Shown here piece by piece: positions 31,593 to 40,985 of a stretch of DNA of 64,000 nucleotides. Each line of letters starts with the position of its first letter. Position 1 is the first letter of the stretch. The DNA is from Latrodectus hesperus (Eukaryota > Arthropoda > Arachnida > Araneae > Theridiidae). The position numbers and the translations under genes are program-made. The stretch covers positions 41,160,701 to 41,224,700 of the forward strand of contig CM075853.1 of NCBI GenBank assembly GCA_037975125.1, in the 5' to 3' direction. The notes beneath the pieces are model-generated. The model made no database searches. It was not told the DNA's origin and saw nothing but the letters and a program-made list of their open reading frames with translations.

Positions 31593-34500
31593 TTAAATAT
31601 AATGTATAAAACCTATTGCCCTCAAAAAGGCAAATAGGTTCCTGTGGGGTGGTTCCCCAAGCAAATCATATATGGTTAAAATATCACAATTAAAAAATTG
31701 TAAACGATATTGGTTAAAATATTTGCATGAAATTAAAATATGGTAAACAGTGAATGGTTCATCACACGTTTCACACCATGGATTTAATTCGTTTAGAAAC
31801 AAATGTCTATGTGTGAAACGTGTGTGTCCGATACGAAGGCGGGTTAATCTTACATCAGCACTTCGTATCGGTAAAACTGTTAATGAGGTGATGTATGGAA
31901 ATATGGCACGCAATTTATTGTTGACCTGCATGTTCCAAGACTCCTGCCAAAGATTTTGAGTAAATTTTTTAACACACCTTCTCACATCAAACAAAGGAAT
32001 GGATGGAAGAGATGGGCCAGATGCAGATTTAGCAGCTGCATCAGCCCTCTCATTGCCATCGAGACCTACATGACTTGGGATCCAGCAGAAAATTATTTCA
32101 TATCCCTTGCCAGCAAGGGAATCTAATGCTCGGAAAATTCTAGACACAGCAGGATGACAGTCAAAACTACTGTTCCGCAAAGCTTCCAACACACTCAAAC
32201 TGTCAGTGTACACACAGTATTTAGAACTATCACATGTATTCATCTGCTGAAGAGCTTGATAAATAGCACTTGCTTCAGCAGAGAAGATGGAACAGGATGG
32301 ATGGAGGCTGTAGCTAAGTGTTTTGTTCTCAATAACTACAGCACAACCAACATGTCCTGTAGATTTTGAGCCATCGGTGAAAACTGGTGTATACGTGGTA
32401 TACTGACAGCGATGTGAGGCATATAGCTGCTGGAAAACAGTAGTTGCTGTGTCTGATTTTCTAAAACAAGCAAAAGGATTGATGATTTTAATCTGTGGAT
32501 CATACCAAGGTGGATGAGACAAATAGTCCGTTTTGTCAAAACGGACATCATATAGGTCAGATAGTAATAGACTAGTTTTTGTCCGAGTGAGAAAAGGTGG
32601 AATGCTGTATGAACGTGCGTCATACAGCCTTGTAAGTGCAGGTGTAGTAGTCGTGGAACGTAATGGATGATGAGGGTCAGACATGATTTTTGCATAATAA
32701 CTGAGAGACAGCTGCATTCGTCTCAGGTCTAAAGGCAGTTGATGACATATTGCATATAGACTCTGGACGGGTGATGTGCGGAATGCGCCTGAACATATTC
32801 TCAAAGCAGAGTGATGTATTGTATCCAATCTGCGTAAAACGGAAGACCTAGCAGATCCATACACAGAACACCCATAGTCAATACGAGATAAAATTAATGA
32901 CTGGTAGACACGAAGTAGTGCCGTGCGATCAGCACCCCAAGATGTATTAGAAAGCACCTTGAGGATATTAAGCGATCGCTCGCACTTCTTCCGCAAATGA
33001 AGAACATGCGGAAGAAAATTCAACTTTCGGTCAAAAATTATTCCCAGAAACTTTATCTCGTTGACAACAGGGATAGGTGTATTATTAATATAGATAGTGG
33101 GATCATTATGTAGGCTAGTCTTCCTGCAGAAATGGACACAATTACTCTTGCCAGGAGACAGCGTGTGGCCATTCTCAGCACACCACGCAGCAAGTTTATT
33201 AACTGATGTTTGTAGTTGTCTCTCAATTAAACGCATGTTAGAACCCTCACATGATATTTGCAGGTCATCAACATAAAGCGTGCCATAAACAGGAGGTGAA
33301 ATTTGATGAAGAATGCAACTGATGTAAAGGTTAAAAAGTGTGACACTTAAAATAGAGCCTTGGGGTACACCCTCGGCTTGAATAAAAGTATTGGACATAA
33401 CAGAACCAATACGAACTTTAAAACCACGGGAGCATAAAAAATTTTCTATAAATATTGGCAAATTACCCCTAAAGCCAAAATCATACATCCTACGGAGAAT
33501 TCCATAACGCCACGTACGGTCATAAGCCTTCTCTATGTCGAAGAAAATGGAAACGAGATGATTCCTCCGCACAAATGCATTGCGGATCTGCGTTTCCAAG
33601 TATGTAATATTATCAAGAGTGGACCTTCCTTTACGGAAGCCACTCTGATTGATATGGATATATTTATTTATTTCTAAGACATAGGTGAGGCGGGCATTGA
33701 CCATACGTTCGAGAGTCTTACACAAGCAACTCGTCAGAGCTATTGGTCGATAACTTGAAGGAACAGAAGGATCCTTACCAGCCTTAAGGATTGGAATCAC
33801 TATTGCTTCGCTCCAAAGTGATGGAAATTTATTTTCAGTCCAGATCCTATTGAACAAGTAAAGTATGTTCAGCAAGGAATCTGGACTTAAATGACGAAGC
33901 ATTTGATAGCTGATTCCATCTGGTCCTGGGCTAGTATCATGGGCCTGCTGTAATGCTCTCTTCAATTCCAACATCCGAAATTCACAGTTGTAAGGCAAAG
34001 CTTGTCCATGGTTGAAACGAATTGGTGTTCGCTCAGCACGACTCTTTGTCCTTAAGAACGAAGGACTATAAGAGTCGTTGCTTGAGACGCTAGCAAACGT
34101 TTCACCAAGGACGTTAGCGATGTCCTTAGGAGAAGAGTATATAGCAGCTCCGGATTTCAAAATAGGAATAGAAAATTCTCTATAGATTCCATTGGCTGCT
34201 TTCACTCTTCTCCACAACTGTTTACTGGATGTGGAAGAAGTAATTGAGGATACATAGCGAGACCAGGATTCCTTCTGACTTCGACGACGAGCACTGCGAG
34301 CTAATGCTTTTGCTCTCTTAAAGGCGATAAGATTCTCCGTTGTGGGGTATCTTCTGAATAGCCCCCATAACTTCCTCTGTTTCTTATAGGTGTTTTGACA
34401 TTCATCATTCCACCAAGGTTTGCAACGCCTGTGTGGTGTAGAGGAACTCTTAGGAATTGATGCATCAGCTGCATTCTTAATTGTTTCAGTGACTTTACTG

Positions 34501-35240
34501 ACGGCAATAGTAATATTTTCGATCATAACCATTGCATCATCAACAACTGCCAATTGCGAAAACAATGTCCAATCTGCCCGACTGTACACGTAAGTAGGTA
34601 GGCGTTGTCCTACACTACTACCTCCAGTCTGGGAGATGACGAGAGGAAAATGATCGCTGTTGAAAAGATCATTTCCTACAGTTAAATTTAACAATGGCAG
34701 GAGAGATGGTGAACAAATGGCCAGATCGAGAGAATGGAATGTTCTTGTGGGTATATGGAAATATGTTTTCTCGTCGGTATTAAGCAGACAGAGACTGTTA
34801 TCTGAAATAAATCGCTCTATCTGCCGACCGCGAGAATTTGTATCATCATTTCCCCACAAAGAGTTATGCCCGTTAAAGTCACCTAACAGTAGAAATGGTG
34901 TTGGCAGCTGATCTATTAATGCATCGAGTTCCTCTTGGCGGATGACATCGTGTGGTGGCAAATACAAACTACAGACTGTCAACAAGCATGATGTGTGAAT
35001 TCGCACAGCTACAGCCTGTAGTGTAGTATTTAAATGCTGGGCAGTGCTGGGATAGTTGTTGGATGTTAAAATGCAAACTCCTCCAGACACTGCACCATCG
35101 TCACCACAGTCTTTTCTAAAGCTTTTAAACCCACGCATGGAAAAGTTATTGTTGGACTTCAGGAATGTTTCCTGAAGTGCAACACATGCGGGGTTGTAGG
35201 CTGAAATTATAGACTTGATGTCATCATTATGAGAACGCAA
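31593..35240 (-). CDS. LINE ORF2 polyprotein of copy E: EN-RT-RNase H
   Basis: 1215 codons without interruption. It has the same layout as copy C: LQETF, LGDFNGH and SDHFPL in the endonuclease; FDIEKAYDRTWR, GVPQGSILS and YVDD in the RT; FTDGSKSTGHVGC, SAEASAIYQAL, YTDSLSVLEAL and GNERADAAAK in RNase H; and the C-terminal CETCDEPFTVYHILISC. Upstream of the first listed codon the frame remains open (SFSNSTITSFVSWNCHG) and overlaps the end of ORF1, without an AUG. A 3' section shared with copy A (SLPSIPLFDVRRCVKKFTQ) differs from copy C (CLPSVPLSDVRKNVKILIH), so A and E form one sublineage there. Confidence 0.95.
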   Translation of the reverse strand: MRSHNDDIKSIISAYNPACVALQETFLKSNNNFSMRGFKSFRKDCGDDGAVSGGVCILTSNNYPSTAQHLNTTLQAVAVRIHTSCLLTVCSLYLPPHDVIRQEELDALIDQLPTPFLLLGDFNGHNSLWGNDDTNSRGRQIERFISDNSLCLLNTDEKTYFHIPTRTFHSLDLAICSPSLLPLLNLTVGNDLFNSDHFPLVISQTGGSSVGQRLPTYVYSRADWTLFSQLAVVDDAMVMIENITIAVSKVTETIKNAADASIPKSSSTPHRRCKPWWNDECQNTYKKQRKLWGLFRRYPTTENLIAFKRAKALARSARRRSQKESWSRYVSSITSSTSSKQLWRRVKAANGIYREFSIPILKSGAAIYSSPKDIANVLGETFASVSSNDSYSPSFLRTKSRAERTPIRFNHGQALPYNCEFRMLELKRALQQAHDTSPGPDGISYQMLRHLSPDSLLNILYLFNRIWTENKFPSLWSEAIVIPILKAGKDPSVPSSYRPIALTSCLCKTLERMVNARLTYVLEINKYIHINQSGFRKGRSTLDNITYLETQIRNAFVRRNHLVSIFFDIEKAYDRTWRYGILRRMYDFGFRGNLPIFIENFLCSRGFKVRIGSVMSNTFIQAEGVPQGSILSVTLFNLYISCILHQISPPVYGTLYVDDLQISCEGSNMRLIERQLQTSVNKLAAWCAENGHTLSPGKSNCVHFCRKTSLHNDPTIYINNTPIPVVNEIKFLGIIFDRKLNFLPHVLHLRKKCERSLNILKVLSNTSWGADRTALLRVYQSLILSRIDYGCSVYGSARSSVLRRLDTIHHSALRICSGAFRTSPVQSLYAICHQLPLDLRRMQLSLSYYAKIMSDPHHPLRSTTTTPALTRLYDARSYSIPPFLTRTKTSLLLSDLYDVRFDKTDYLSHPPWYDPQIKIINPFACFRKSDTATTVFQQLYASHRCQYTTYTPVFTDGSKSTGHVGCAVVIENKTLSYSLHPSCSIFSAEASAIYQALQQMNTCDSSKYCVYTDSLSVLEALRNSSFDCHPAVSRIFRALDSLAGKGYEIIFCWIPSHVGLDGNERADAAAKSASGPSLPSIPLFDVRRCVKKFTQNLWQESWNMQVNNKLRAIFPYITSLTVLPIRSADVRLTRLRIGHTRFTHRHLFLNELNPWCETCDEPFTVYHILISCKYFNQYRLQFFNCDILTIYDLLGEPPHRNLFAFLRAIGFIHYI

Positions 35241-35269
35241 ACCATGGCAGTTCCAAGAAACAAAGGAAG

Positions 35270-36442
35270 TTATTGTTGAATTTGAAAAGCTCCTTTCCCG
35301 GAGCTGGAAGGCATGTCATCTGACATCTCCTCGAGCGATAGATCATCGTCCGAGGGATGTAATGAAACAGCGTCAGCCTCCAGGGTTAAGGCTTTACGGG
35401 TGGATATTGAGGGCCTAATATTGCCCTCTTTAGCAGATTTTAGTTTTAAAGCCTTTACGGCTTTAGATTTAGCAATCGGAGCTTTTCTACGAATAGTCGA
35501 TGTGGATGTTGATTTTGGCTTTTGTACAGATGTAGGGGGTAATTTAACAATCGGGAGTGAGAGAGCATCCGTTTGTGTACTAGTCGATCTGGTGACCTTG
35601 GCAGCAACAGTCGCATAGCTGATTCCTACTTGAGGTGTTCGAGCTGTAACAGCCCGTCTCGCCTCAGGATATGAACAGTTATTTTTAACTTTCGTGGTTG
35701 TGATCTCCTTCTCCAGTATCCAGATAGGACAACTCCTAGCGTAGGAGGGGTGGTCACCTTTACAGTTGACACACCTCTCCTTTGCAGTACAGGACGAACT
35801 GTCGTGGCCAACTGCTGCGCAGCGAGCGCAAGTCAGTTTGCCTCTGCATGCCGCTTTAGAGTGACCAAATCTCTGGCACTGGAAACAACGCAAAGGATTT
35901 GGAATGAATGGCCTAACGGAGAGATGCATATACGCAGCATTAATATGCTGCGGTAGGTCTGGCGTCGCAAATGTCAGGATCAGATGTTTAGTGTTAATAA
36001 CTTTATCATCTCTCCTGACAGTAATGCGTTTTACAGCGCAGACCTTTTGCTCTTTAAGATTTTCTAGTATCTCATCCGTAGGCGTGTTAAGCAAATCCTT
36101 CGCGGATATCACACCACGAGAAAAGTTAAGGTTTGTATGAGGCGAGACAGACACCTCAAGGGTAGCTAGCATATTCATATTAGCAATCGAGGTTGCTTGT
36201 GTTTGTGATGCGACTTCTACCATTAGGTCGCCAGAACGTAATTTTCTGATGCTCTTCACATCACCGATCGTGCCTGCAATAGCTTTTTGAATGAGGAAAG
36301 GGGATACTGTATCAAAAGTACCCTCTTTCCTTTTGATTACATAAAACTTTGCATTTAGTAAAGATAAAGTATGCTCCCGTGGGAGAATAGAAATATTCAT
36401 TTCCATATTTAAAATGGAAAATTCGGGACCTGACGGCACCAC
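35270..36442 (-). CDS. LINE ORF1 of copy E, CCHC RNA-binding protein (390 aa)
   Basis: It is collinear with ORF1 of copy C: FYVIKRKEGTFDTVSPFLI near the start, knuckles CFQCQRFGHSKAAC, CARCAAVGHDSSSC and CVNCKGDHPSYARSC, a Ser/Thr/Lys-rich C-terminal part and the acidic DDDLSLEEMSDD end. It ends GAFQIQQ just before the ORF2 endonuclease core, in a different frame that overlaps it. The expected role is RNA packaging and nuclear import of the element RNP (family knowledge). Confidence 0.92.
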   Translation of the reverse strand: MVPSGPEFSILNMEMNISILPREHTLSLLNAKFYVIKRKEGTFDTVSPFLIQKAIAGTIGDVKSIRKLRSGDLMVEVASQTQATSIANMNMLATLEVSVSPHTNLNFSRGVISAKDLLNTPTDEILENLKEQKVCAVKRITVRRDDKVINTKHLILTFATPDLPQHINAAYMHLSVRPFIPNPLRCFQCQRFGHSKAACRGKLTCARCAAVGHDSSSCTAKERCVNCKGDHPSYARSCPIWILEKEITTTKVKNNCSYPEARRAVTARTPQVGISYATVAAKVTRSTSTQTDALSLPIVKLPPTSVQKPKSTSTSTIRRKAPIAKSKAVKALKLKSAKEGNIRPSISTRKALTLEADAVSLHPSDDDLSLEEMSDDMPSSSGKGAFQIQQ

Positions 36443-36939
36443 CCACCACCGAGTCCAACAAGGGGATGCAGACCAGCTGCACCAGTGCTAGCCAGGTCCT
36501 ATACGCTCACAGTACATCCCTGAAGTGGCCTCCACCCTTAACGAGTCACCCAGTAGATGTACCGATCGCTTGATCCATAAAGCCGATTGATGTGCTGAGG
36601 ACCACAACACACCTCCCGTTTACCTGAAGCAGAGGCCAAAGCAATGTGTTGGTCTCTGGAGGCCTCAATTACCAGGATCCTCCTTTCCAGGGACACGGGT
36701 CTCCACGCACGGCAAACACGTGGGTGATTTAGTCCTCAAGAGTAGCTAATAGCAACAGAGCGGCAAAAGCTACTCAAGGGGAGCCCTCAACCTCTTACGA
36801 GGCAACCACAACGAGGGAGAAGAGGAAGAAAAAGCAGAAGAGTAAAGGAGAGAAGAAAAGAAAGAAGAGGACAGATCACTGGGGTACCTCGGGATTGTGA
36901 CACCCGTGTTTACCTAAAGAAGGTAAACCCCCTGAGGGG
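36443..36939 (-). promoter_or_regulatory. 5' UTR / promoter region of copy E
   Basis: Nearly identical to the leader of copy C, including the terminal CCCCTCAGGGG palindrome (36939-36929) and the GTTTACC/GGTAAAC hairpin. Strong conservation between copies fits a promoter or RNP function. Confidence 0.6.
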
Positions 36940-36951
36940 TCAATTACCAGG
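36940..36951. repeat. Right target duplication of copy E
   Basis: TCAATTACCAGG, identical to 31325-31336. Copy B's leader resumes immediately (ACCCTCC). Confidence 0.93.
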
Positions 36952-37303
36952 ACCCTCCTTTCCAGGGACACGGGTCTCCACGCACAGCAAACACGTGGGT
37001 GATTTAGTCCCCAAGAGGAGCTAATAGCAACAGAGCGGCGAAAGCTACTCAAGGGGAGCCCTCAACCTCTTACGAGGCAACCACACTGAGGGAGAAGAGG
37101 AAGAAAAAGCAGAAGAATAGAGGAGAGAAGAAAAGAAAGAAGAGGACAGATCACTAGGGTACCTCGGCTTTGTGACACCCGTGTTTATCTAAAGTAGGTA
37201 ACCCCCTGAGGGGGAGGAAAAGAAAGAGGAGGACAGATCACTAGAGGGTACCTCGGGATTGTGACACCCATGTTTACCTGAAGAAGGTAAACCCCCTGAG
37301 GGG
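36952..37303 (-). mobile_element. LINE copy B, 5' end with duplicated terminal unit
   Basis: This is the remainder of B's 5' UTR. It is about 88 bp longer than in C and E because the terminal ~89 bp is present twice: one unit ends with CCCCCTGAGGGG at about 37214, and a second unit (37215-37303) repeats the GGACAGATCACTAG...GTACCTCGG...TTGTGACACCC...GGTAAACCCCCTGAGGGG sequence. The units differ at several positions. This is the 5' terminus of the whole array. Confidence 0.85.
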
Positions 37304-37315
37304 TTTTCTTAACTA
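37304..37315. repeat. Right target duplication of the LINE array
   Basis: TTTTCTTAACTA directly follows the 5' terminal GGGG of copy B and matches 15979-15990 at 11 of 12 bases, 21.3 kb away. Confidence 0.75.
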
Positions 37316-38232
37316 GAGAGCTGAACCCGTATTAATCAATCTTCGAATCAATATGATGAAATTTTCTGGTAAATTCTATATTGGCATGCTCTCTGCTTCT
37401 TGGTATATTCTCTAGTGTTCTTCTCTCATCTGCGGTGCTGGTGTTTCCGTCGTCTAATTCATCGAGGGTCTCACAGCCTTTTGCAACGAATGGGAGAATG
37501 GAATGAATCGGCTTCTCCTCTGTAGCGCCATTCCTGTTGGGGCTGCTTTCTAATTTATCTTACCTCGAATTGTTGATTGGTCCAGATGCGACTTTGTGAA
37601 GACTAGTAGCATCTTTTTCTCATTAGTTACATCCAGCATTGACTATTTACATCCTATTCCACGACCCCACGGTAAGGACAACCTGTTATAAATCTCACGA
37701 TAGTTCAACCTTCTATATTCCAGTCATCCAATCATTGCTGATTTTGATGTATCAGACATTACAGCATTTTGTCCCTGCAAATATACGCCTCATTTACTAG
37801 CAATTCTTCTCCCTGTGACTCATGCCACGATTCGTCATTAGGCCTAGCTCCTTGGTCAATCATCTCCCCTTGCACAACAAGAATTTCTTTGAGTGATTTT
37901 CACTGCCAAACCCCTTTTTTACAAGGTGTATCATTTCTTTGCTGCAGAGCCCTAAGTAAATGTAATTATTTTTGTATCTTATATATGTATATATATATAT
38001 TGGTTGTTAGAAAAATAAACTGTGAAGTATTGTTTGCGTATTATACAAAACATTTGTATAATACGCATGTCTCTCTTTTCTCTATATGTCTCTCTTTTCA
38101 TTTATGTACATTGCTCATGCACTCACTTACTAGCCAAAATCCTGGGGAATCACAACATCCCACTAGTACAACCACAAGCAATAGTGAAGAAAAAGTTTAA
38201 AAATAACTTAACCAACAATACCAACAACATAA
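37316..38232 (+). other. Flank and possible LTR of the Gypsy element
   Basis: No coding sequence is recognised; the 143-codon open frame at 37769-38200 resembles nothing. The part ending ...CCAACAACATAACA at about 38229, directly before a PBS-like TGGTGCC, could be the 3' end of a 5' LTR. It contains a perfect hairpin at 38035-38067. The other LTR is not in view, so LTR borders cannot be fixed. Confidence 0.3.
38035..38067. repeat. Perfect 15-bp hairpin
   Basis: TGCGTATTATACAAA (38035-38049) and its exact complement TTTGTATAATACGCA (38053-38067) are separated by three bases. It may be an RNA or DNA structure in the putative LTR. Confidence 0.8.
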
Positions 38233-38247
38233 CAATTGGTGCCATGA
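38233..38247 (+). promoter_or_regulatory. Candidate primer-binding site (PBS)
   Basis: TGGTGCCATGAGC begins with TGG, complementary to a tRNA CCA end, and lies about 770 nt upstream of the gag start, right after a CA-ending sequence. TGGTGCC-type PBSs are usual for LTR elements. The priming tRNA is not identified. Confidence 0.35.
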
Positions 38248-38671
38248 GCTTTTGGCTATGTTGTGTTTCGGCAATGTCATAATAGAGGATTTGTGAAACA
38301 AGTTGTTCAGTTGATACATCTTTACACATTGTGAATATACTTTAAACTTATATATGGTAACTGTATAAAGTTAATAAGTTTTAAGCTACATTTCTTCTTA
38401 GTCAGTGAAATTCACATGTATTTACAAAATTTAATTTCATGTATAAGTTATATTGATATGTATGGAAATTAGATATTCGGAATATAAATGTATTCATAAT
38501 TAACCTAAATATATTTGGTGCATTGAAATGTTACATTTTTATATATTTATTAATGAGTCAACGTGGTATGGATAATTTGGGTATATTTCCTTATGAAATT
38601 GATTATTTTCAGATTGTATATTTAACTTATTTGTAATATAAGGCCAACTCAATTTATTTGAATGATAGCCA

Positions 38672-38679
<8 letters not shown>

Positions 38680-38705
<26 letters not shown>

Positions 38706-38706
38706 T
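38680..38706. repeat. (AT)n microsatellite
   Basis: A simple AT dinucleotide run of about 13 units inside the leader of the Gypsy element. Confidence 0.9.
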
Positions 38707-39006
38707 CAATACAATATATCTGTCCATATGCATACAAAACTTTAAGACACATTCAATCACTTGTTGAAATAGTGATTGTATAACACTGTACAGCATTTAT
38801 ACACACTTTAAACTTGTTTTGTTTGTAGAATTATGCTCTAACTTATGATAATTTAGTAATTTTGTAGTCAATTATGTCTGAGGTTAATATTTGTTTCAAA
38901 TCAGAATCTTTTGCAGTATGCATACCTCTTTCCATTCTCACTAATTATAGAACATTACAAAAGTTTCTCTTAACAAATTGCAGTTTTTAAAAGAAAAAAT
39001 TATTGT

Positions 39007-40054
39007 ATGCCTCCTCAAACTAGATCTCGAAACATAATGAATTCAGATAATTCTACCCAAAAGTCATTTAACTTTAACATTTCAACCTTTTCTGGAGACC
39101 CAGAGCAAGTAGTGTGGTTCACTGAACAAATCAAACAATATACAAAATTAAATGAATGGTCCCCTGAGGTTTCTTTAATTTTTTTGAAAACTAAATTGTC
39201 TGGGGCAGCACAACGATAGTTTGCTGAATCTCTTTCATGCAGAGCTGTCACATCTGTAGAGGAAGCTTGTGATAAACTCATTGAATTTTTTGCTCCAGAG
39301 ACAAACCCTTCATTAAACCTAGTGTCCTTGCAAAACATTAAGCTTCTCAATGGTGAAACTATAAAGTCACTTGCACATAGGATCGAGCTTGCTACATCAA
39401 TAGCTTATTGTAAAATGAAAGATAAAGCTGCCTTGGAGTAAAAAATGACCCTTCAATTGATGACGGCTTTGCCAATGAATATCAGGCAGAAGCTTTTGCC
39501 TGAAGATTGCATCAACTTTCAAACCTTGGTCAAAAAAGCTCAAGACATTAAAACATCTCACTTGATACTCTCTTAAATTTAAATGCTCAGCAACAGGTGA
39601 ATGCTATCCAACAGAAGACAGACAGTTATAGCCAAATTATAGTCATGATGAGATTTCAAGACTAACTCAGAGGGTAGACTCATTATCGCTATCTGTAGCT
39701 GAATGAATAAGCAAATGTCAATTGTGTGGTGAGCTTAAGCATCCCCTGGCCATGTGTTCCATTTTTCAAGCAAATCAAGGCATCCAACCACCAAATCAAG
39801 ACAAGAACTCAATGCAGCAATCAAGTTATAACTCAGAGCTTCAATGCTCATTTTGCCAGGCCTGGGGCCATTCCATGTCTGTTTGCAGGAAATTTCGAGG
39901 AAGTCAGGCTCAGGAGTTCAATGCTCCTAATTCATTTCATAACAATCAACAAAATTACAGACTAATGATAGGTCCTATGGTTGAGACACTCGTGGAGGTT
40001 CAAGAAATAACTCCAATAATTATAGCTCCCAAGCTAGAAGTAACAAGGATTTAA
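39007..40054 (+). pseudogene. Ty3/Gypsy gag, copy 1
   Basis: The structural polyprotein of an LTR retrotransposon. It starts MPPQTRSRNIMNSDNSTQ and continues FNISTFSGDPEQVVWF, LIFLKTKLSGAAQR, a retrotransposon-gag capsid pattern. A stop replaces Trp at 39217 (CGATAGTTTGCT; gag copy 2 has CGATGG), another lies at 39439, and a 2-nt insertion near 39555 shifts the frame. The nucleocapsid has two CCHC knuckles: CQLCGELKHPLAMC (first Cys just upstream of 39725) and CSFCQAWGHSMSVC (about 39846). It is clearly dead. The second knuckle is missing in gag copy 2. Confidence 0.85.
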
Positions 40055-40339
40055 ACTAACTGAGGTCGATACATTGGGATCAATCTTCCTGAAAACATGA
40101 TCAGTCTCCTAAAACAAAGGCTAAACCTGGATTCCCTTCTGAGACTTACAGTACCTCCTCCTGTAAAACTTGTCCTTCTACAATAAATAAAATTAAACTT
40201 AAAAATCAGTGACAAAATCTTAAATTCATATATGCATACCTCTAATGCTACTCTCACAGTTCAGCAATTTATAAACCCCTATGGGCATGATTAGGAAACT
40301 AAAAGTATTGGTTCTGATGAAGCTGTTATGAATGTTTAC

Positions 40340-40985
40340 ACACCTAATCCTCTTCCAATGATCAGTGTCCAATTTGGTGATGTTTGTGTGACTGCGTAGC
40401 TTGATTCAGGAAGTACAATTTCTTTAATACCGGACACAATATATGAAAACATTAAATCACAGACTAAAGTTAGATATTTATCTAGACAAATTTAAATAAA
40501 AACTGTAAATTTCAATTTAAAGATTTCCGTGTGTGCTGAAATCTATTTTAAAATTGATAACCACTTTTTTAGACAAACCTTTTATGTTGACAGGTTTCAA
40601 CAACAGACATTTGATATTATATTAGGTTTTGGCTTCCTTCATAAATATAATGTGACCTTAGACACAAGTCAAAGAATTGCCAAGTGTGATCATTTTTCAA
40701 TTGCATTCTTAGACAATGAAAAGTGCTCATTTTCAAAGGTGACTGAGGAAACAAATTTCCTAGTTTCTTTTCAAGCCAAAGCTGTTATCCCTCCTGGGCA
40801 ATCAGTGCTTTTAAAAATGAGGACTGACCAAAGTCTTCATAAAAACCTAGAAGAAATTCTATTTACTCCAACTCTTAACAATGATAAAGTGGAAATTCAT
40901 TCGGCAATTCATAAACTGGAGAAAAATTCCTTTACAATCTTTGTAAGAAACCTGAGTACAGAACCTGTTCATTTAAATAAACGCA
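40340..40985 (+). pseudogene. Gypsy aspartic protease region
   Basis: The frame reads PLPMISVQFGDVCVTA, a stop, then LDSGSTISLIPDTIYENI, where DSGST is the aspartic protease active-site motif. Another stop lies near 40495. DIILGFGFLHKYNVTLD (the ILGxxFL flap-distal motif of retropepsins) and the segment that usually leads into the RT follow. The part after 40529 is open. It breaks off at 40985, where a LINE tail begins instead of the RT. Confidence 0.8.

Larger units (their letters stand above)
31337..36939 (-). mobile_element. Full-length intact LINE copy E (5603 bp)
   Basis: It is complete from CCCCTCAGGGG at the 5' end to TT(GGTT)3 at the 3' end, flanked by a perfect 12-bp target duplication. 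Both ORFs are open. It is very similar to A and C and inserted into the 5' UTR of copy B, so it is younger than B. Confidence 0.95.

Noticed and set aside
15920..37445. Shared CTCTCATCTGCG at about 15922 and 37434 as a longer target duplication
   Set aside because: It lies 50-120 bp away from the element ends and the flanking bases do not match; probably chance or an older repeat.
37769..38282. Overlapping ORFs of 143 and 86 codons before the Gypsy gag
   Set aside because: Low-complexity, Cys/Ser/Leu-rich translations of probable LTR/leader sequence; no domain seen.
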